64,000 bases of DNA from Tenodera sinensis (taxonomy: Eukaryota; Arthropoda; Insecta; Mantodea; Mantidae): contig CM060967.1 of assembly GCA_030765045.1 (NCBI GenBank), positions 126,146,912-126,210,911 of the forward strand. The letters are read 5' to 3'. Below, one piece after another: positions 57,411-64,000 of the stretch. The notes beneath the pieces are model-generated. The model was not told where the DNA came from and made no database searches. It was given only the letters and a program-made list of their open reading frames with translations. The translations under genes and the position numbers were made by a program. How positions within the stretch are numbered: the first letter of the stretch is position 1; each line of letters starts with the position of its first letter.

Positions 57411-59000
57411 TCATTCAAGAGATGTCTAAAATATTCTTTTATTAAAAAGATAAAGTCAAAAATAATTTGAAAAACTATAGCTAAGGGTATTCTAAACAAT
57501 TGTTTACAAAATTAAAGGTTATGTCTGCATGTTTTTTCATTTCATTTGATTCCATTTTTTTTTCATTCTTTTAATATATCATATAATGTGTACTATAAGT
57601 ATCAATCACTATTTTCCTGTGTCTGAATTTCATATTTTCACTAAAAAGAATAAAAACAAATTAATATTGTGGCACAGAAGACTTGAAACAGTGTAGATTG
57701 TTTGGTTATTGCTAAAGGTAGAGACCAACCACTCTGAAATACATACATACATATATGAGGAAGTTACACTTTTGGTGATATTAGGGTTACTGATATATGT
57801 GTATATCATATAGGATTATGATGGATGTGGTGGTGATAGCAGCAGAGTGAACTAATGTTGAAATTGTAAACAAATTCCTATTTATACTGGCAAACCAGGA
57901 ACATTGGTAGAGAATGCCCAGATAAAATCTCATTGTTTTCATCTCAAAGGTTAGCAATGATATTGGATATTCATCCTTAAGTTAAAACTGAGAGAATTCT
58001 TTGTAGACTAAAGTCTGATAGCCTTTAAATTGGTTTTAATTTCAGTTCCGTAGCTATTTAATATCATCATTGTCATTCCTAACAGCAGCCAGTCATGATC
58101 ACTTATTACTGGTATTGAATTAGGTATGAGTTACGATTTAAAAATTACAAAAAAAAATACTAAAACTGACAGTGTTGTTATTCATTATAAAATATTTGAC
58201 AAATTATTATGCTAATGTAAAAATAAATGTATTAAAATGTATCATCATTTAAAAACTGTAAGCGAAATAAAATTATTTATGTCTAGATATGGGAAGAATG
58301 TGCAAAAGCAAAATACTGCTTCTATAATATACATTAAACATAATTAGGTAAATTGTATTAACAAAAGATGTATAAAGTTAATGTAATTATTCTGTTAAGT
58401 AGGTTCTTTATTACAGATAGCTCTCTGTAAAAAAGAGAAATTTTATTTTATACCGAAACAACCCTTACTATATTGGAATATATTTTTATAAATTCATTAT
58501 GTTTCCAGATGTGAATGCTTGTTTGTATGTTGCCAGCACTAGCCAGATTATATTAAAAAGTGCATTATGTTAACGATGGATATTCTTCAACTTTCAAACA
58601 TTTAGTGCAACAGCAATTATTTCATAACCCGTGATGGTGAACTTTAAATAGTTCCTTCCTGTGGTCCAGAACTAGAATCCTAGAGAACAAATCATTAGGA
58701 CATTCCACTGTATATTACTACAATGTTATTATACATAAAAAAAAAAAAAAGAAAAAAAAAGTTATCTATGGTGAAAAGTCAGAAATCAGTATCCTTTCCT
58801 TGGTATCTTTCTTATTAAAACCTTTCCCAGTGCCCTTGATTTTAGGCTTCTAACAAAACAATATGTTGATTAATATTGATCTAGTTTGTTGGTAATATTA
58901 TGCAACAATGTAATATTCTTGAAAATGTTATATGGACTGATATGCATAAAACCTGAGTACCCTAGTTTCTATTTGAGAGCTGAAAAAGGGAAATGTTTTT
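57411..59000. other. AT-rich stretch, nothing recognised
   Basis: No motif-bearing ORF. An A-rich run lies at 58738-58760. Confidence 0.4.
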
Positions 59001-59209
59001 GTGATCAATTCTTCACGGGTGATCAGCTGTGTTAAGTATGTGAAGGTCGCGCTTTCGGCCATTGTATACTCCATGGCCATCTTCAGGACTTTTTAGTCTT
59101 TTAGACTTTTTAGAGCTGACCATGATGAGATGGCCATGGAGTATACAATGGCCGAAAGCGCGACCTTCACATACTTAACACGGCTGATCACCCGTGAAGA
59201 ATTGATCAC
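59001..59209. repeat. Near-perfect 82-bp inverted repeat (long hairpin)
   Basis: Left arm 59001-59082 and right arm 59128-59209 are reverse complements with a single difference (GCTGTG against GCCGTG). The spacer is 45 bp. The arms are GC- and CpG-rich relative to their surroundings (CGCGCTTTCGGCC). The transcript would form a very stable hairpin. Probably a recent fold-back element or two inverted partial copies of one repeat. Confidence 0.88.
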
Positions 59210-59670
59210 TAACGTTCGCCGTGAAAGCTTCAAATCTTACGGAAATGTTTTTCTCAGAATTCATATGCATAAAGATCATCTGTGCATCACATAATTCTTC
59301 TCAGCACAGCTTCTATTCCATGTGTTATTGTTTTATATAAGCAGGACTCATGCTTTGGTGTAAAGGCATGCTTTGGTGCTTTGGTGTTATCCTCGACATT
59401 GTATGTACATATGAAATTTCAATATTTCATTCATCAGAGTGGATGAGGAGCATTAATGAATATCATGAGGATTTTGTATTGACAGCAAAGAACACTCAAT
59501 TTAATGTTCAAACAAAGAAAGTAGAAGCAGGGGAACAAATAAGGCACAAAACTTCAGGAGTTTAGGACTTACCTAAAAGTAACAAAACAAATGTAATTTC
59601 ATGGCTTTATAAAGTGTTTTGTGTCTTAAAGTCAAAAATAGCAGTAAAACATTATTAATTTCATTCCAGT
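59210..59670. other. Short gene-free stretch
   Basis: A triplicated GCTTTGGTGT-like motif lies near 59350-59390. No gene recognised. Confidence 0.35.
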
Positions 59671-60009
59671 TTTAAATGAAATAGACTGCCCCCATAGTGC
59701 AGTGGTACAGGAAACCTGAGTTCAATCCCTGGTAATGGCATGGGATTTTTTGCCACTGGGAGGTCTGGTGCACCTAGCTTCATTAGGTCCCTGAGGGGCA
59801 AACTGAGGAGCTACTTGATTGAAAAGTAGAGGCCCCTGATCGAGAAGACTGCATAACTGGCCGGGAGGGTCAGGGGCACTGACCACATCCCACCTCCAGT
59901 ACTGTAACCCACTCAAGATGCCTGTGGTGGGCAATGCAATGGTCGGGCGGTAGGTCTTGGCCAAAATGGACTGTTGTGCCATGAGGGGAGGGAGTGGTTT
60001 AAATGAAAT
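59671..60009 (+). repeat. tRNA-derived SINE (family D) with 12-bp target-site duplication
   Basis: The element is 59683-59997 (315 bp), flanked by TTTAAATGAAAT at 59671-59682 and 59998-60009. The head CCCATAGTGCAGTGGTACAG (A box) and GAGTTCAATCCCTGG (B box) is tRNA-like. The body is GC-rich and has no poly(A) tail. The antisense ORF over it (59722-60018) is incidental. Confidence 0.78.
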
Positions 60010-60139
60010 GCACCACATATTATCTGTCTTTCAAATATTTTAGCCTGAACCCAATGTTCCAATATTAGTTTTCATTAATTTTTGAACTAGTAATATCAAA
60101 CTGCCTTTTATAACTTATCGGTGAGAATGCAGCTCAAAA

Positions 60140-60144
60140 TAATT

Positions 60145-60193
<49 letters not shown>

Positions 60194-60245
60194 TTTAACA
60201 TCTTAACTGGAAGTCACTTCAAATAATAAATGAATGAAATGTCAA
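60140..60245 (-). repeat. SINE family B 3' end with long oligo(A) tail, minus strand
   Basis: A run of about 47 T at 60145-60192 precedes, on the minus strand reading, a SINE-B-like tail (TTTCATTCATT, TGAC, GTTAAGATGTTAAAC). An alternative reading is the plus-strand LINE end ACTTCAAATAATAAAT also seen at 25960, but that would lack a poly(A). Confidence 0.45.
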
Positions 60246-61353
60246 AATGAGCTAGAGCTCTAAAGAATTAATGTTACCAAATACTCATCCTAAGGGCTGA
60301 GATAAAATTTAAACAAAAACCTTGGCAATGTAGCTTAAACATTGGGATTAGAATCAGTCCTTATAGAGCAGCAATGTCCAACCTTGTCTCTTTGAAGACA
60401 CTTATGTAATGAGCAGCTATTCTCCACTCCACTGCTTCAGTCAGAGGGTCAGACAGTCAGTATCCAGTGACAGACACAAACAGGTGATTCTATGGCAGTT
60501 TCTAAGTCATACCTTGAATTTTCTGGGAATGTCCTCAGAGGACCTCTTCATTCTGGATGATGTTTGCATAAATGGTGAACAGAAAGAGACAGACAAAAGC
60601 TTACTAAATAAAAATATGCATCTGGCTAAAACATAATTTATGTCAAATACTACTTTTTTCTTCTGCGTGAACCATTTCCGAGATATTCTTAATTATTTGT
60701 TTGAATTTGCCACTACTTATACTTTTCTCAAATAGGAATATGTTTTTGTTTTTACAAAGAGAATGGAATTTCAAAGGCATCACATAGCAACCAACTCTTA
60801 AAATGTTTCACTATCGCTTGAAGCCTACTGTATTCCCATATTCCCTTTGCAGCTACAGGAAAATTAGCAATAAGATAATTTCTGAAACTGCTTATGCTGA
60901 TTAAAATGCAGTAGATAGGGAAATAAGTATTTGCAAGAATAGTGTGTATAAAAATGAGTATACCTTTACATATATTTGTGTGAGGTGTTTTCCAACTTGA
61001 ATTAGGTATATCAAAAGTCTGTATCGCAATATGTTACATGATGATCACTTGGTGTATCTTCTAAGGCTTTGCACTTTGACTTTATCGCCAAACATTAATA
61101 GAGTTCTTAAGTGTAAGCAGTGCCAAAGAAGACGCTAATGAATAGATGTTTATCTCATAAGATTTTTAAGTGCTTTTGTAAAACAAATGTAATGTACCTA
61201 TCACCAAACTTCCACTGCAACACAATGCACAGCTGGGGGTTAAAGAGTGCCAAAGTCCACATATAGTGGAAGGAGGTAAACCTAACCTCCTCTATCTTGC
61301 AAATGTTGGACATTGCTGTTATAGAGTCAAGGACCAGATAATTAAATTAAATG
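60246..61353. other. AT-rich stretch, nothing recognised
   Basis: No motif-bearing ORF. Confidence 0.4.
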
Positions 61354-62121
61354 TACTGTATTTTACGGACTATAAGATGCACGTTTTCCTTTGGGAAATT
61401 GCCTTCAAAGTTCAGGTGATTTTACTGGAAACTGATATTAAAATGTCCAGTCTTAAAAATAGTCATATGTTGCATGCTAAGGGAAGCCTATCACTATCTG
61501 GCAACATTGGATTCGACAACCAACAGCAATACACTGCGCAGTGAACTTGAATTGAAAGGATGTGTGTTATTGGTAACAGTACAATACATTTGCTGGTAGT
61601 TAGTTTGGCCATAGAAAAAAAATAAAAGACACTCATATGATGTGAGCTATAAACCAGAAGTAATAGCATATGTAGAACATGGAAACAGAGCAGCATTTTG
61701 ACCCACCACCAATAGAAAAAGACCATTCACAAGTGGCGAGCTAGTAAAGAAAAACAAAACACCGAAAAAAAATGAGGAAGACCAAATGGCCAAAACTAGA
61801 AGATGACATACTGAAATGGACTCAAGTTCATCATGAGAATGGAATTGAAATTAATCCAAAACTTATTCAAGTACTACATGCTTGTAAGTTAGCACTACAG
61901 TATAATTTAACAGACTTTAAGAATGGAGTAGGTTGATGCATTATTGGGCACCTAGATAATGATTTTCTGGGATTTTAAAACTCATTTTGTTTTCATAAAT
62001 TAATAAACATTTATTTTTTTAGCCTGGCTTTGCAATCTAATGATAAATGTTGAAAAGGTCCTATTGTTCAGAAAAATTGATTAAAACTTAGGGTGCATCT
62101 TATAGTCTGTAAAATATGGTA
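61354..62121 (+). mobile_element. Pogo/Tigger-like transposon with partial transposase
   Basis: The element is 61356-62119, flanked by TA. Terminal repeats: CTGTATTTTACGGACTATAA at left and CCATATTTTACAGACTATAA read inward from the right, continuing GATGCAC. Inside on the plus strand are the N-terminal motifs KPEVIAYVEHGNRAAF and then KWPKLEDDILKWTQVHHENG, a CENP-B-type helix-turn-helix (pogo-type DNA binding). A short LALQYNLTDFKNGVG follows. The DDE catalytic domain is absent and stops interrupt the frame, so it is a deletion derivative. Not related by its termini to the Tigger-like element at 49.9 kb. Confidence 0.78.
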
Positions 62122-63465
62122 GTTTGTATTCCATGCTTCTTCTTCTTTATCTAAAATAAATAGGTTTGAATAGTCTTGATAAGACATAAAACAAAAATAA
62201 TTTATCTTAGGCTATTGTTTTAGGGCTCCTGAAGTATCCATTCTCATATTTCTCTTAAAATTAATAGAGTACTCTCAAGGAGACTCACCAATTTGTCGAC
62301 ATAAGCCATTATTACTAGTTTTTATGTGTGTGAAACTGGAGCAGTTATTCTGGGACAGACAGATCACCTCCCTGCACTCCAATGTAAACGCTTGATAGGC
62401 ATACATTTAAATACTGAGGAAGTTTCCACCCCATTTTATGCATATCAGCCTAGCAATTGATTTTATTTACTGATTTTACCATAAAAAAACTGTGATACCA
62501 ATGTTCAGGTGAATCTGTCATAAAAACAGCATGCAAACGGGGAAATATTAGGTAATTATTCCTTAAAAAGTTGTCACCAATGATAAAGGATTAGGAAAGG
62601 CAATTTTTATTTTAAATTATGTTAAACAAATATTACAATTTTTGCAGTCCTCTAGTCAAACTGATTTTGCTTTTTTTGAATGGGGAGTTGCACAGACTCA
62701 CACATACCAACAAGTATGTTTCTGTAAAGTCTGATATTTAAGTTTGGTACCTCTTAAGAACTGTGTTCCAAATGTTTAATTTAAGCTAAATATAACATTT
62801 GTTTATGCTCATTTTGAGTGCACATGTTGGTGTATAGGAATGCAAAGACCATGGAAACTAAATATTTAAGATTATTTGATTTAAGCCTGTTCGTTATCAA
62901 GTGTCTCAGATTAAGAACTGAGGCTCTAGGTAGTATTTACCTTAGATTTCTAAGTCCTTTCTCTCTGATAGTACAATCATAGGCGCCAACTTAAGGGGAG
63001 CAAGGTACTTTCCACCTCCTTAACTTACATAGCCAGGAGCATGGACCCCTCAGTAAATTTTTCTAAAGGGGACTGGCCTCCCAAAGTTCCTAGATAGATA
63101 TTGCAACTAAACATAAGAAATGTTAGGTTGAACAGAAGTACAAAGGATTAGCTTTATTTCAAATGCAGAGTTCAACTTTTAAACAAAAACAATGATGATG
63201 CAACCTAGGTTTAGTTTACATCGGATCAGAATTGGAGTGCACAAACTTGTAGTAACATCCCCTATTCAGCTTTAATATCTGATCAGTTTTTGATGTAAAG
63301 TGTGATGTAAAATGCAATTCATTTTGTACATTATGAGAAATCCCTTAAAGAAATTGTTATATCCATTTTTTGAGTTCATGAGTATCCTCAGATCTAAGTA
63401 CTAGGAAGTTTGTAAAATTACTTTTATAATTTGTATGGCCAAGAAATGAAATTCCTTATATTCAC
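62122..63465. other. AT-rich stretch, possible transposon end
   Basis: No gene. The ATCATAGGCGCCAACTTAAG block at about 62977 resembles a DNA-transposon terminus, but no matching end was identified. Confidence 0.3.
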
Positions 63466-64000
63466 TAGGGCTACCAGACATCCAAAACTTTCTGGACTTT
63501 TCCTACATTTTAACCATTTGTCCAGCGTCTGCGGGGAATCTTTGAAAAGTCTCTAATGTCCTACATTTTCAGAAACAAGCAGTAATTGTAAGAAAATGAA
63601 CTGGAAACTGGAAAAATAGAAATTAATAATTGGTTATTAGCCACGACTGCAACTCGCTATCACAACATGGCTACAGTCAAACAGCATACTCATGCATTAC
63701 TAACATTGAATGAGAGATTGGCATGTTTTGTTACAGGCTAAAATGCCAAAACAAAAAGGCAAATTCAATGATACATCTTTGTTATAACATAAGTGTTTCA
63801 AGGAACATAATGTTAATGTTGAAAGAGTATTTTCAATAAGAGCACAATGAGCAGATTATATATTGCTTCAGCCAAAGGTATTCTTTTAATGAAGTACAAT
63901 TTTAAAAACTTCAGTTGTGTGGAATTTTTAATTATATTTCAAACAAGCTAAATGTTTTGCACAAGGTTAGTTCTTTAGAGACGTATGTAGATCACATTTT
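63466..64000 (+). pseudogene. hAT-type transposon relic, runs off the window end
   Basis: Starts with a hAT-like terminal block (GGGCTACCAGACATCC). It is followed by a short N-terminal reading MPKQKGKFNDTSL (about 63740). Almost directly after comes NVNVERVFSI and later YNFKNFSCVEF, which resemble the C-terminal dimerisation region of hAT transposases (ERVFS block). The central part is missing and stops are present, so this looks like an internally deleted dead copy. The right end is outside the window. Family call rests on short motifs only. Confidence 0.5.

Noticed and set aside
59040..59209. Hammerhead ribozyme
   Set aside because: CTGAAGA and GGCCGAAA are present, but one unpaired U breaks the usual geometry of stem II and no confident stem I/III was found; kept only as a resemblance.
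60145..60192. Poly(T) as a pol III terminator
   Set aside because: Its length of about 47 and the adjacent SINE-like tail on the other strand fit a minus-strand retroposon poly(A) better.

Overview
This 64 kb window looks like intergenic or intronic DNA from an AT-rich animal genome, most likely an arthropod. No bacterial features and no convincing host protein-coding exon were found. Nearly everything recognisable is a mobile element or a relic of one: non-LTR retrotransposons (CR1-like, Jockey/I-like with RNase H, and others), a Ty3/Gypsy LTR element, a Penelope-like relic, several tRNA-derived SINE families, cut-and-paste DNA transposons (mariner, pogo/Tigger, hAT), fold-back repeats and long microsatellites. 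The arthropod assignment is inference from this mix; no species-specific marker was seen.

Layout. 0-2.9 kb: SINEs and a mariner-like relic. 2.9-7.0 kb (minus): a near-complete CR1-group LINE with both ORFs open. ORF1 carries a 2A-like motif, a zinc finger, a coiled coil and an SGNH esterase. ORF2 carries an endonuclease and a reverse transcriptase (RT). 7.1-7.9 kb: Penelope GIY-YIG relic. 10.1-12.1 kb: decayed LINE. 12.6 kb: hAT MITE. 15.3-18.1 kb: a SINE and a decayed LINE holding a nested insertion. 22.6-26.6 kb: a better-preserved LINE of the same family, bounded by ATT microsatellites and carrying a nested second LINE fragment. 27.8 kb: a second SINE with the same inverted architecture as the one at 15.3 kb. 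28.7-34.8 kb: a Gypsy element with two apparently identical 783-bp LTRs, but missing most of RT, RNase H and the integrase core. 35-64 kb: LINE fragments, SINEs, mariner, pogo/Tigger and hAT relics, MITEs and three fold-back structures in gene-free AT-rich DNA.

How the parts work together. The CR1 ORF1 and ORF2 lie in one frame separated by a single UGA, so ORF2 may be made by readthrough. The Gypsy gag and pol overlap in the -1 frame, with a canonical GGGAAAC slippery site, a 5-nt spacer and a stem-loop. The short interspersed and deleted elements must depend on proteins made elsewhere. A possible LINE partner is indicated for one SINE family by a similar 3' end.

All calls come from reading the sequence and conceptual translations by eye. 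Identities to named families are from remembered motifs, not database searches.
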